Shown here piece by piece: positions 26,531 through 34,558 of a stretch of 38,921 nt of DNA. The stretch's first letter is position 1, and each line of letters opens with the position of its first letter. The DNA is from Flavobacteriales bacterium. GTDB lineage: Bacteria; Bacteroidota; Bacteroidia; JANQJC01. The notes under the pieces were generated by a model. That model was not told the origin of the DNA and ran no database searches. It was given only the letters and a program-made list of their open reading frames with translations. The DNA lies in the NCBI GenBank assembly GCA_028281825.1, contig JANQJC010000108.1:1-38921 (forward strand), given 5' to 3'. The translations under genes were made by a program, and so were the position numbers.

Positions 26531-26923
26531 TTACTTTATGAGCATCCTCACAGCTGCTATCATCATAATCACGGCAAACACCTTTTTCACTAATTTTTGG
26601 TCAAGGGATATAGATAGTTTTGAACCCAAATAGCCTCCCACCACAAAGGTGATACAGAGGATGAGTGCTGCCTTCATGTCAATATTCCCCGATTTGTAAT
26701 AGTTCATCACAGCAAGGATGCCAATGGGTGGTATCATCATTGTGAGGCTGGTGCCCTGTGCCATATGCTGAGAAAAGCCTAAAAAGAATATAAGCGCAGG
26801 CACAATGATAATGCCACCACCCACGCCCACAAAGCCACTGAGCATACCAGCACAAAGGCCTATAACCAATAGAATAGCAATAGTAGAAAGGTTCATGTTT
26901 GATTTGTTTGCTGGTTCTTTCAT
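26531..26923 (-). CDS. Half-size TauE/SafE-family membrane protein
   Basis: 130 residues with about four hydrophobic helices. The first carries the family's Gly-rich signature (LCAGMLSGFVGVGGGIIIVPAL), followed by QGTSL and a second half-repeat-like GGYLGSKLS. Full-length TauE/SafE transporters have about 250 residues made of two such halves, so this one probably works as a homodimer or with a partner (inference). An alternative start at 26896 (MNLSTIA) is possible. The family exports sulfite, sulfoacetate or other organic anions, but the substrate is unknown here. It is 5 bp upstream of the M20 gene and 50 bp downstream of the large barrel fusion, all on the minus strand. Confidence 0.85.
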   Translation of the reverse strand: MKEPANKSNMNLSTIAILLVIGLCAGMLSGFVGVGGGIIIVPALIFFLGFSQHMAQGTSLTMMIPPIGILAVMNYYKSGNIDMKAALILCITFVVGGYLGSKLSISLDQKLVKKVFAVIMMIAAVRMLIK

Positions 26924-26973
26924 AATTTAAAGAACCAAAGATAACTTATGAAGGCGTGAAAACCGAAAAGGAT

Positions 26974-29900
26974 TTAGAAATCGAGGCTTAGGGACACGTA
27001 AAGCAATGGGTCCAACACCTGGCCATTCTCAACACCCCAGGCATAATCCAGGCGAATGAAGTAACCCAAAATACGGCTACGGGCACCAAAGCCATATCCA
27101 CCCACGATAGGCTCCCGTTGGTTCTTCAACCTGATAGTAAGTGGTGCCTGCTCTATCACCTGTCCGGTTAACGAGTTCTCCTCCGAATAAGGTGAAGGGC
27201 CCGTCCAGGCTGAGCCCACATCTCCAAAACCAATCAACTGGAAGTTATTAATGAAGTCAGACTTAATCGGGCGATTAAAGAAATAGCGGAATATGGGCCA
27301 ACGGATTTCACTATTAATCACCGCAAAACTGTTTCCGTTCCTCACATTCTGGTGGAAACCACGCATATTAGTTCCAATAGTTTGGTAAGCATAATTTTGG
27401 CTGTAGTCAATAGGTATAGAGTTATCAAACTTGGGAGCAAACCAATTATCCACCCCACCCAGGTAGTAAATCAGTTTCTGTGTACCGAAAGAGGTACTTC
27501 CAGCCAGGCGGTTAGCCCAAATCAAATCTCTATGTATTCTCAGGTAATGTCTCACATCCAACCCAAGTACCGTGAAATGCTTCCCCTGGTTATTTGCCTG
27601 GTGATAGTACTCTCCAAACACTTTATACCTTAACCCATTGTAAATATTCAACCCGCGTTGAATGGTGTTATCAAATACAAATTCAGCCGTCAGGCCACCC
27701 AGCCACGTTTGTTCATTAGGAGCTTGCAAGCTTCCTAAATCAGTAGATAAAAGCACCTCCCTATCATGGCGGCCTATGACGCCACCTTTAATTGCTGCTA
27801 CCTCACTAAACGGCCAACTCACCTTATAGGTAAGGCTATGGGTGTTGATACGTATCACAGAAAACTGAACCGCATTCAGGAAACTTTGACGGTGGAAAAC
27901 AATTTGTTTATCCAGCCTGTCTCTAAAGTTTTGCCAACTCAGGAAGTACTCATTGCTATTCAGGTTACCAGATATCCTTACACCACCCACAATTTTGTAA
28001 TCCTCCATCAAATCTTGGATACCTATCTTGAAAAGGCCATTAAAACCCGGATTAAAGAATACTGCCCCACCACCAGTAAACTTCTGGTAAGTAGAATTAA
28101 TAAAACTATTATCTAACTGGCTCACCACATAATTGGTAGTGAAATGCACATCATAATTCCTCTGGATAGGTAACTTAAATACCTTGGCTGAGTCTTCTTC
28201 AGTTGGCTCAAGAGAACTGGTGTAAGTTGGTCTCTGCGGCTGTGGTGGACTAGGATTCAATACAATAGTTTGAGGCTGTATCGCTTCTTGTCCACCAAAC
28301 TCCTCTATGCTTTCTCCCTCAAAAGTGTAGTTGTCTATATCAATCGTCCCATTATTCGCAGGTTCCTTCTGGTCCTCATACACCGAGATGATGCGATTGC
28401 TGGGTATTTCAGGTATCCTTGGTTCTTGTATTTCCAGGCCTTCTTCTTCCTTTTTCTTCTCGTTGATAGCCAGGTATTTAGACTCTTCCAACTTAACACC
28501 TGAGCTTGCATTCTCCACTGTTTTATCACGGAAATACATCTTATATTTCCCATCTGAATATACAATCTCAGATATCTGCCCTGATTTTCCCCTTGTGTTG
28601 TGTTTAACAATACTCCTGGAGTAATTCGTTATCGGGAAAGACTTGGTGGTATAATTGTAATGAGCGATAGTATCTACATAGGCCAGCGTACTATCCAGTT
28701 TGCCTAAATACCTGTTAAAGACCCCATTCTGGTCACTCAAGTAGGCAATGTGGCTATCATCAAAATGGAGGGGTTGTATTTCATTCACTCCCGGGGTTTT
28801 AGTCAACCTCCGCAATAATGGGTTCTTTTCAGAATACTTGAACAAAAACAAGTCGGTAGAAGCATCTTTGGGCAACAGTCCAGCCTCAACTGGCTTGATG
28901 GTATCATTCCTCCTGTTAGAGGCAAAAACGATATCCCTGGAATTATTAATAAACCTGGGGTTCAAGTCATCAAAGTGGTCATTGGTGACTTGATAGTAGG
29001 TATTTCCCAAGATACTGTATACGAAGATGTCAGACTGCCCTTTTTGCACCGCCGAAAAAGCAAAACTCTTGCCATCGTCTGAGTATGAAAAATCTAAAAT
29101 CTTCTCAAAGTGATGAATAGGCCTTGAGGTTTTCTTTTTGTTTCTCAAGTCGTATTGGGTGAGCATTATCTTGCCCCTGCGCTCGCTTAGTATTGCCAGG
29201 TATTGTGAAGAGGGATGCCAGGTGATTAGCGGAAAAGAGAGGTCAGGCTTTTGGGTAGACTTATACCCTACCTTCATCAGCTTCTTCTTCCTACCCGTCT
29301 GCAAGTCCCTTATCCACACACGATATTGGCCCATCTCATTAGCGCTGTAGGCCGCATATTTTCCATCGGGGCTCAACTCTAGCTGAGTAAAAATACACTC
29401 GTGTCTTGGCTTCTTGATAATCGGTTCTTCTTTAGGCAAAGAACGCATCTTGTTCAGGTTGTAATACATCTTGTCGTAATAGGCCAACCACTCAAAAGTC
29501 AAACTTTTCAATGAAGTACCCAGTACGAACAGAAAACCACTATCAATATTCCTACTTATGCGGGTCATGTATAGGATATTGGATATGACCGACTCCCCGT
29601 AGGTATCAGCTATAAACCGCCAAATAGAATGACCTGCAAACCTAGCATCATTGCCAGTAAGCCTGTTCAGCTTCTCATAACTACCATTGAGAACACCGTC
29701 CTTCACTTTATTCTCAATTTCAGCATCCCAATCACTGGACAGATAAGATATCAAGCCTTGCATATACCACTCTGGCAAAGTCAGCAATGTCGAGTTTCTC
29801 ACCACATCCTTAATGCTACCGCCATACATCATTTGGTCAAGCACTACCTGTGCAATCCCCGCCTTTATCTGCTCCTCAAAGTCGCGATGGTCGCCATTGA

Positions 29901-30294
29901 AATAGAGTATCACTTTTGACCCAACTATATGGGTAACCCCCCCAATATTGTATTGTTGGTCAGACTCGAGGCCTATATTGCTCTGCTTCAAGTCTGATAA
30001 CTTATTGAAAACGATGAACTCTATTTTATCATCCAGGTCATAATCCAGCATTTTTTCAATCCGCGGAATTTCCTTACTGGCAAATTGTGCAGTATAGATA
30101 GCCAACTCCTTGCCCCCTAGGTAGAAATAGGTGTCAAACCTATCAAAACGATAAAAAGACCAAAACTGGTCTTTCATATATTGAACACGGTTCTTGCCAA
30201 ATTCCATCTGTGAGCCATTGTAGAACTGTGCATATGCCGCCCCACTGGATAACAGTACAAAAAATGTCAAGAATATGTATAGCGTTTTTCTCAT
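26974..30294 (-). CDS. Fusion of MA-peptidase-like domain, TolB-like propeller and outer-membrane barrel
   Basis: 1106 residues. Signal peptide MRKTLYIFLTFFVLLSSGAAYA. Residues about 60-290 resemble an MA-clan metallopeptidase but lack HExxH: the helix reads IKAGIAQVVLDQ (near 140), and the downstream LPEWYMQGL (near 172-180) has Gln where the third zinc ligand Glu is usual. About residues 300-560 are WD40/TolB-like blades (LSPDGKYAAYSANE, SYSDDGKSFAFSA, FASNRRNDT). A Pro/Glu-rich linker follows (about 640-715), then a C-terminal region of beta strands ending in LYVSLSLDF, as in Omp85/surface-antigen barrels (RWPIFRYF, GFGDVGSAW, PIVGGYGFGARSRI, IRLDYAWG). A role in outer-membrane transport or assembly is inferred. 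First gene of a minus-strand run with the TauE-like and M20 genes. Confidence 0.85.
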   Translation of the reverse strand: MRKTLYIFLTFFVLLSSGAAYAQFYNGSQMEFGKNRVQYMKDQFWSFYRFDRFDTYFYLGGKELAIYTAQFASKEIPRIEKMLDYDLDDKIEFIVFNKLSDLKQSNIGLESDQQYNIGGVTHIVGSKVILYFNGDHRDFEEQIKAGIAQVVLDQMMYGGSIKDVVRNSTLLTLPEWYMQGLISYLSSDWDAEIENKVKDGVLNGSYEKLNRLTGNDARFAGHSIWRFIADTYGESVISNILYMTRISRNIDSGFLFVLGTSLKSLTFEWLAYYDKMYYNLNKMRSLPKEEPIIKKPRHECIFTQLELSPDGKYAAYSANEMGQYRVWIRDLQTGRKKKLMKVGYKSTQKPDLSFPLITWHPSSQYLAILSERRGKIMLTQYDLRNKKKTSRPIHHFEKILDFSYSDDGKSFAFSAVQKGQSDIFVYSILGNTYYQVTNDHFDDLNPRFINNSRDIVFASNRRNDTIKPVEAGLLPKDASTDLFLFKYSEKNPLLRRLTKTPGVNEIQPLHFDDSHIAYLSDQNGVFNRYLGKLDSTLAYVDTIAHYNYTTKSFPITNYSRSIVKHNTRGKSGQISEIVYSDGKYKMYFRDKTVENASSGVKLEESKYLAINEKKKEEEGLEIQEPRIPEIPSNRIISVYEDQKEPANNGTIDIDNYTFEGESIEEFGGQEAIQPQTIVLNPSPPQPQRPTYTSSLEPTEEDSAKVFKLPIQRNYDVHFTTNYVVSQLDNSFINSTYQKFTGGGAVFFNPGFNGLFKIGIQDLMEDYKIVGGVRISGNLNSNEYFLSWQNFRDRLDKQIVFHRQSFLNAVQFSVIRINTHSLTYKVSWPFSEVAAIKGGVIGRHDREVLLSTDLGSLQAPNEQTWLGGLTAEFVFDNTIQRGLNIYNGLRYKVFGEYYHQANNQGKHFTVLGLDVRHYLRIHRDLIWANRLAGSTSFGTQKLIYYLGGVDNWFAPKFDNSIPIDYSQNYAYQTIGTNMRGFHQNVRNGNSFAVINSEIRWPIFRYFFNRPIKSDFINNFQLIGFGDVGSAWTGPSPYSEENSLTGQVIEQAPLTIRLKNQREPIVGGYGFGARSRILGYFIRLDYAWGVENGQVLDPLLYVSLSLDF

Positions 30295-30407
30295 TGAACC
30301 TTTTGTGAAGGGAAAAAGGATTTAAAGATAAAACTAAATTGATTAATGTTGTTTCTTAAGCGCTCATTTTTAGCGTATCCTTAATTTAGCACCCCAATTT
30401 CTACAGT

Positions 30408-31046
30408 ATGATACAGATACAAACTTTTACTTTCAATCCCTTTCAAGAGAACACTTTTGTGCTTTATGATGAAACTAAAGAGTGTGTGATTATAGACCCA
30501 GGATGCTACAGCGACAGCGAAAAGGACGAGCTAGCCAATTTTGTTGAAAAGAACGAACTGAAACCCATTCACCTGCTCAATACCCATTGCCATATAGACC
30601 ACATTTTGGGCAATAAATTCGTCTCTGAGCAATACGGGTTACTGCCACAATTCAACGAAAAAGATGTTGAAATATTGCTGGCCACAACAGCTTATGGATC
30701 AAGTATGGGCATTAATGTTGAAACGTCACCCATGCCAGAAAACTACTTGAATGAAGGGGATATTGTGAAGTTTGGTAATTCTGAGTTGGAAATCATCTTC
30801 ACCCCTGGCCATTGCCCCGGCGAGATATGCTTTTACCATAAAGGCCAAAAATTTGTAATTGGTGGCGACGTACTTTTCTACGGTAGCATTGGTCGCACAG
30901 ACTTGCCTGGTGGGGACTATGCTACTCTCATCAGTAGCATCAAAAATAAGCTTTTGCCCCTTGGTGATGACTATGTGGTATACCCGGGCCATGGGCCTAA
31001 AACCAACATTGGGTTAGAAAAAAAGCAGAACCCTTTTTTAAACTAA
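30408..31046 (+). CDS. MBL-fold metallo-hydrolase, glyoxalase II-like
   Basis: 212 residues, cytoplasmic. The metal-binding motif THCHIDH gives His60, His62, Asp64 and His65; further ligands are expected in TPGHCPGE, GGDVLFYGSIGRTDLPGG and the final YPGHG. This set is typical of the hydroxyacylglutathione-hydrolase-like (glyoxalase II) branch, with two metal ions. Family members hydrolyse thioesters or related bonds, but many small members have unknown substrates, so no gene symbol is given. It runs convergent to the polysaccharide deacetylase, with 6 bp between the stops. Confidence 0.93.
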   Translation: MIQIQTFTFNPFQENTFVLYDETKECVIIDPGCYSDSEKDELANFVEKNELKPIHLLNTHCHIDHILGNKFVSEQYGLLPQFNEKDVEILLATTAYGSSMGINVETSPMPENYLNEGDIVKFGNSELEIIFTPGHCPGEICFYHKGQKFVIGGDVLFYGSIGRTDLPGGDYATLISSIKNKLLPLGDDYVVYPGHGPKTNIGLEKKQNPFLN

Positions 31047-31052
31047 GCTCAA

Positions 31053-31661
31053 CTACAATTTGGAAAAGGTATAGTCGCTATATGCCTCTAATATTTTAGG
31101 GAGTATTTCTTTTAAAGTAGGCCCCGCCTTTTTGCTGTCATGCAGCACTATAATACTGCCATTGCGGGTGTAGTTCAATACATTATTCAAGCACTGCTCA
31201 GGTGTTTTCGATAAGTCAAAATCCCCAGCTATCACATCCCAAAACACTACTTTGTAGCTCTTATTCACCGCCTTGAATTGCAAAGGTTTTATCTTACCAT
31301 AAGGCGGACGGAACAAGGAGGACTCAAAAGCTTCATTGGCACATTTCTCCACATCTTTCATATACTCTTTGAAACCCACTTTCCATCCATTGGTGTGGTT
31401 ATAAGTGTGGTTACCCACCGCATGTCCTTCGGCTTTTATCCTGTCAAACAAGTATGGATAGGCCTTCACATTTTTACCCAAACAGAAAAAAGTGGCTTTG
31501 GCATTATGTTTCTTCAATTCATCCAAAACCCAATCTGTTACTCCCGGTATGGGGCCATCATCGAAGGTGAGAAACAACTTTTTATTAGCCTGTTTAAACC
31601 TGAAAAAGGCATCACTATATAACAACCGATAGAAAAATGGGGGGCGTATTGTATATACCAT
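31053..31661 (-). CDS. NodB-type polysaccharide deacetylase family protein
   Basis: 202 residues, about the minimal NodB domain. Motif 1 LTFDDGP (catalytic Asp34, metal Asp35), motif 2 GNHTYNH (His85 and His89), motif 3 RPPYG, motif 4 region VVFWDVIAGDFD, motif 5 IVLHDS. The family removes N- or O-acetyl groups from peptidoglycan, chitooligosaccharide or other polysaccharides. There is no typical signal peptide, although the N-terminus is aromatic (PPFFYRLLY); peripheral membrane association is possible. It runs convergent to the MBL gene and divergent from gcvH, with a 108-bp gap that should hold both promoters. Confidence 0.93.
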   Translation of the reverse strand: MVYTIRPPFFYRLLYSDAFFRFKQANKKLFLTFDDGPIPGVTDWVLDELKKHNAKATFFCLGKNVKAYPYLFDRIKAEGHAVGNHTYNHTNGWKVGFKEYMKDVEKCANEAFESSLFRPPYGKIKPLQFKAVNKSYKVVFWDVIAGDFDLSKTPEQCLNNVLNYTRNGSIIVLHDSKKAGPTLKEILPKILEAYSDYTFSKL

Positions 31662-31769
31662 CCAATAGATAAATTCAATCCCTAAACGATTGTAAAAGTC
31701 GGGAATTATTTTGCACCAGCAATGCTTGCAATTTATGCTTGTAAAAATGTATTTTTGGCCAAAATCTGA

Positions 31770-32156
31770 ATGAACATGAATTTTCCAGTTGACTTAAAGT
31801 ACACTAAAGACCACGAATGGGTAAAAGTAGAAGGTGACACAGCCACTGTGGGCATCACTGAATTTGCACAAAGCGAATTGGGCGACATCGTATACGTAGA
31901 GATAGAAACCCAGGGCGAGACTATCAATGAGGGTGAAGTTTTCGGAACTGTGGAAGCAGTGAAAACCGTTTCGGACCTGTTTATGCCTGTTACCGGTGAG
32001 GTACTTGAAGTAAATGAAGAGCTTGATGCCAAACCTGAAGTGGTAAATGAAGACCCTTACGGTGCTGGCTGGATGATTAAAATCTCTATTGCCGACACCT
32101 CTCAGTTAGACAACCTGTTATCAGCTGACGACTACAAGGCTCACATCGGGCAGTAA
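31770..32156 (+). CDS. gcvH: Glycine cleavage system H protein
   Basis: 128 residues, standard GcvH length. It shows [29 protein letters not shown], then [13 protein letters not shown] with the lipoylated lysine at K65, and [14 protein letters not shown]. The lipoyl arm shuttles the aminomethyl group between GcvP, GcvT and GcvL; none of those genes is in the window, so gcvH is unlinked here. A second in-frame ATG two codons later is an alternative start. VanZ-like follows after 13 bp and is probably cotranscribed. Confidence 0.97.
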   Translation: MNMNFPVDLKYTKDHEWVKVEGDTATVGITEFAQSELGDIVYVEIETQGETINEGEVFGTVEAVKTVSDLFMPVTGEVLEVNEELDAKPEVVNEDPYGAGWMIKISIADTSQLDNLLSADDYKAHIGQ

Positions 32157-32169
32157 TTAAGCAAGCCCC

Positions 32170-32553
32170 ATGTTTCTCAAGCACACCAAGTGGGGCTTAA
32201 TCTGGGCACTTATTATATTTATTCTGTGCAGCATCCCCGGCACAGATATCATCGATTTCTCCCTTTGGGAACTCATCAATAGCGATAAGCTGGCACATGC
32301 TTTCGTGTTTTTTGTGTTAGGCGTATTACTCATAAGTGGTTTTTCCCGTCAATATTCTTCAGGCTTACTGATGCACTATCCTATTATCAGCACTACTTTA
32401 ATTTGCATCATGTATGGTGGCCTGCTTGAGCTTTGGCAAGGAACCATGTTTGAGTACCGCACCGCAGACTCACTTGATTTTATCGCCAATAGTTTTGGCT
32501 CATTGCTAGCCATCCCTGGCTATCGTTTTCTCTACTACCGAGGCCTGGCCTGA
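32170..32553 (+). CDS. VanZ-family membrane protein
   Basis: 127 residues with three to four membrane helices. The family pattern is clear: WALIIFILCSIPG in helix 1, DKLAHAFVFFVLGVLL (conserved Lys-x-x-His), then YGGLLELWQGTMFEYRTADSLDFIANSFGSLLA, with the characteristic Glu, Asp and Asn before the last helix. VanZ gives low-level teicoplanin resistance in some Gram-positives; in Bacteroidota such proteins next to gcvH are of unknown role. Only 13 bp separates it from gcvH, so the two are probably one transcript. Confidence 0.88.
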   Translation: MFLKHTKWGLIWALIIFILCSIPGTDIIDFSLWELINSDKLAHAFVFFVLGVLLISGFSRQYSSGLLMHYPIISTTLICIMYGGLLELWQGTMFEYRTADSLDFIANSFGSLLAIPGYRFLYYRGLA

Positions 32554-32670
32554 TTCCCGTAGAGTTCATTTTTACAATAAAAAATTTAGGGTGCCGTTAT
32601 ATGGACAAATCCCTTGTTCCATGAAGTGAAAATTTACTTACACACTAATTATTCACCAAAATTGAAAACC

Positions 32671-33393
32671 ATGGAACTTAAAAAATCCCGCAGGGCCAAC
32701 CTTGAAGGCAAAAGGCCACTCTTTATCCTTACCGGAGCTTTAATCGCGCTTTGTTTCTCACTCTTAGCATTTGAATGGCAAACGCCTTATGAAATTAAAT
32801 CCTACATCCCTCATGACCCTGATGTGACTTACATTGACATAGACATGATTCCATTAGTAACTCCAGAAGATGAAAAAAAAGAGGAAATAAAAGACCCCGA
32901 ACCACCCAGGCACACCACTGACCAGTTTAAGCAAGTGGAGGACAATACGGTAATCAAGAATGAGACAAATCCAGAACCTGAGGTCATGCCAAACCCACTG
33001 GAGGACCTAATGGGGAAATTTAAGATTGTTGATTTAGGTAAGGAGCCTGAGCCAGAGCCGGAAGAAATCCTTCGTTTCCCCGATAAAATGCCAACCTTCC
33101 GTTGTATCAAAGACCAAAAAAAGGCTGAAGATGAACTAATGGCATTCGTAAAAAGAAGAATCCAATATCCACAATTGGCTATTGATAATGGCATTACCGG
33201 TAAGGTGTTTGTGCAGTTTGTAGTTGATAGAAATGGTAGTGTGAAAAACATAGAAGTATTGAAGGGAATCGGTTATGGATGCGACAAAGAAGTAATCCGG
33301 GTTTTGAAAACCTTACCTGAGTGGTGCCCTGGCTACCATCAAGGTAAATACCGCGATACTTACTTCACCATGCCAGTGCATTTCAAACTTTAA
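32671..33393 (+). CDS. Energy transducer TonB (copy 1)
   Basis: 240 residues from the ATG at 32671; an in-frame upstream ATG at 32614 would add 19 residues before the conserved start and is less likely. A single N-terminal membrane anchor (PLFILTGALIALCFSLLAFEW) is preceded by a positive segment. A periplasmic linker mixes Pro, Glu and Lys (DPEPPRH, EPEPEPEE). A C-terminal TonB domain (about 160-240) has IQYPQLAIDNGITGKVFVQFVVDRNG. Two Cys (GYGCDKE, PEWCPGY) near the end could form a disulfide. It couples the proton-motive force, via ExbB/ExbD not seen here, to outer-membrane receptors such as the one at 17574. Tandem with a second TonB. Confidence 0.92.
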   Translation: MELKKSRRANLEGKRPLFILTGALIALCFSLLAFEWQTPYEIKSYIPHDPDVTYIDIDMIPLVTPEDEKKEEIKDPEPPRHTTDQFKQVEDNTVIKNETNPEPEVMPNPLEDLMGKFKIVDLGKEPEPEPEEILRFPDKMPTFRCIKDQKKAEDELMAFVKRRIQYPQLAIDNGITGKVFVQFVVDRNGSVKNIEVLKGIGYGCDKEVIRVLKTLPEWCPGYHQGKYRDTYFTMPVHFKL

Positions 33394-33510
33394 AAAAGTT
33401 TTATGGAAATGTTAAAAGGTTCGCATCTATATAATTGATTTGTTGGGAAACCAATTATTTTTAATTTTACGAACCCTTTTGGGGCCTATGTCCCAAACAA
33501 AACGGTAAAC

Positions 33511-34191
33511 ATGGAACAAAAAAAGAAACCTGAAGTTAACCTGGAGAAGAGGCGCGGCCTTTTCTTAACCAGTGGCTACATCATTGCTTTAGCGGTTGTG
33601 CTAGTGGCATTTGAGTGGAAAACCTTTGAAAAGTCTATATCCTCTCTTGGCCAGTTGCAGATTGAAGACATTGAGCAGGAAGAAATTCCTATCACTGAGC
33701 AAGAAGTGACTCCACCTCCTCCACCACCTCCACCACCAGCCCCTGAGATTGAAATCGTTGAAGACGACGAGGAAATTGAAGAAGAAGTGGAAATCATGGA
33801 TGTGGAAGCCGAAATGGAAACAGTAGTGGAAGTTTTTGAAGCTCCTATTGAAGAAGAAGAGGAAGAAGCAGCCCCTGAGATTTTCCAGATTGTGGAAGAA
33901 ATGCCTCAATACCCCGGCGGTGATGGAGCCCTGTATGGCTTTATTAACAGCCAGATAAAATACCCTCAAATCGCCGTAGAGAACGGTTTGGAGGATAAAG
34001 TTATCGTTCGCTTCGTTGTAGATGAAAAAGGTAACGTATCACAAGTAACAGTGGCTCGTGGTAAGTATGACCTATTGAATGAAGAAGCGATTAGGGTAGT
34101 GAAAAAATTGAGCGGTTTCTCTCCAGGCAAGCAAAGAGGAAAAGCAGTGAAAGTGTGGTTTACACTTCCTGTTGTATTCCAATTGAGATAA
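33511..34191 (+). CDS. Energy transducer TonB (copy 2) with acidic linker
   Basis: 226 residues. The N-terminal anchor (GLFLTSGYIIALAVVLVAFEW) resembles that of copy 1 closely (FEW/FEWK ending). Next come a polyproline run (nine Pro at about residues 69-77), then a very acidic linker of about 55 residues (EDDEEIEEEVEIMDVEAE, EEEEEEAA), then a TonB C-terminal domain (MPQYPGGDGAL, IKYPQIAVENGLEDKVIVRFVVDEKGNV, GFSPGKQRGKAV). MPQYPGG and YPxIAxxNG are family hallmarks in Bacteroidota. Classical TonB linkers are Pro/Lys and Pro/Glu-rich, so the strong negative charge is unusual. A terminator follows 22 bp after the stop. Confidence 0.92.
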   Translation: MEQKKKPEVNLEKRRGLFLTSGYIIALAVVLVAFEWKTFEKSISSLGQLQIEDIEQEEIPITEQEVTPPPPPPPPPAPEIEIVEDDEEIEEEVEIMDVEAEMETVVEVFEAPIEEEEEEAAPEIFQIVEEMPQYPGGDGALYGFINSQIKYPQIAVENGLEDKVIVRFVVDEKGNVSQVTVARGKYDLLNEEAIRVVKKLSGFSPGKQRGKAVKVWFTLPVVFQLR

Positions 34192-34213
34192 GAAAAGATA
34201 TCCCATCATAATC

Positions 34214-34241
34214 AAAAGGCGTGAGTATTCACGCCTTTTTT
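34214..34241 (+). terminator. Terminator of the TonB pair
   Basis: AAAAGGCGTGA and TCACGCCTTTT are 11-base complementary arms around GTAT, followed by further T. Confidence 0.93.
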
Positions 34242-34314
34242 GTTGGGTAATTGTTAAAGGCTAAAAAAGTTAACCAGACAATAAGTATAGTATGATGTTG
34301 TACAATAGCAAAAC

Positions 34315-34347
34315 AAAAGCCCCGCCTCTAAACGAGACAGGGCTTTT
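34315..34347 (-). terminator. Terminator of tRNA-Gln
   Basis: Read on the minus strand, AAAAGCCCTGTCTC and GAGGCGGGGCTTTT form a stem with small mismatches around GTTTA, directly after the tRNA 3' end. Confidence 0.75.
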
Positions 34348-34348
34348 G

Positions 34349-34421
34349 TTGACCGACCAGGGCTCGAACCTGGACTCTTCTGAATCAAAATCAGATGTGT
34401 TGCCAGTTACACCATCGGTCA
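34349..34421 (-). tRNA. tRNA-Gln, anticodon TTG
   Basis: Minus-strand 73 nt. The 7-bp acceptor stem is TGACCGA with TCGGTCA, then a discriminator A. The anticodon arm is TCTGA, loop TTTTGAT, TCAGA, with anticodon TTG (reads CAA). The T arm is CCAGG, TTCGAGC, CCTGG. CCA is not encoded. It stands alone between the tonB genes and the DUF2723 gene. Confidence 0.96.
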
Positions 34422-34502
34422 ATGGTGTCAGATAGCATAACTATCCGTTGGGAGCGCAAAATTAGGAAAAAAATTATTTACAATCCCAAAATACGTTAAT
34501 GA

Positions 34503-34535
34503 TTGGGCAAAGTCCTTTAAAATTTTCTAATTTCG
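34503..34535 (+). promoter_or_regulatory. Candidate promoter of the DUF2723 gene
   Basis: TTG at 34503-34505, 22 bp spacing, then TAATTTCG at 34528-34535 (one mismatch to TAnnTTTG), 23 bp before the start codon. Confidence 0.5.
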
Positions 34536-34558
34536 GACGGCCTTTGAAAAAGTAACAA

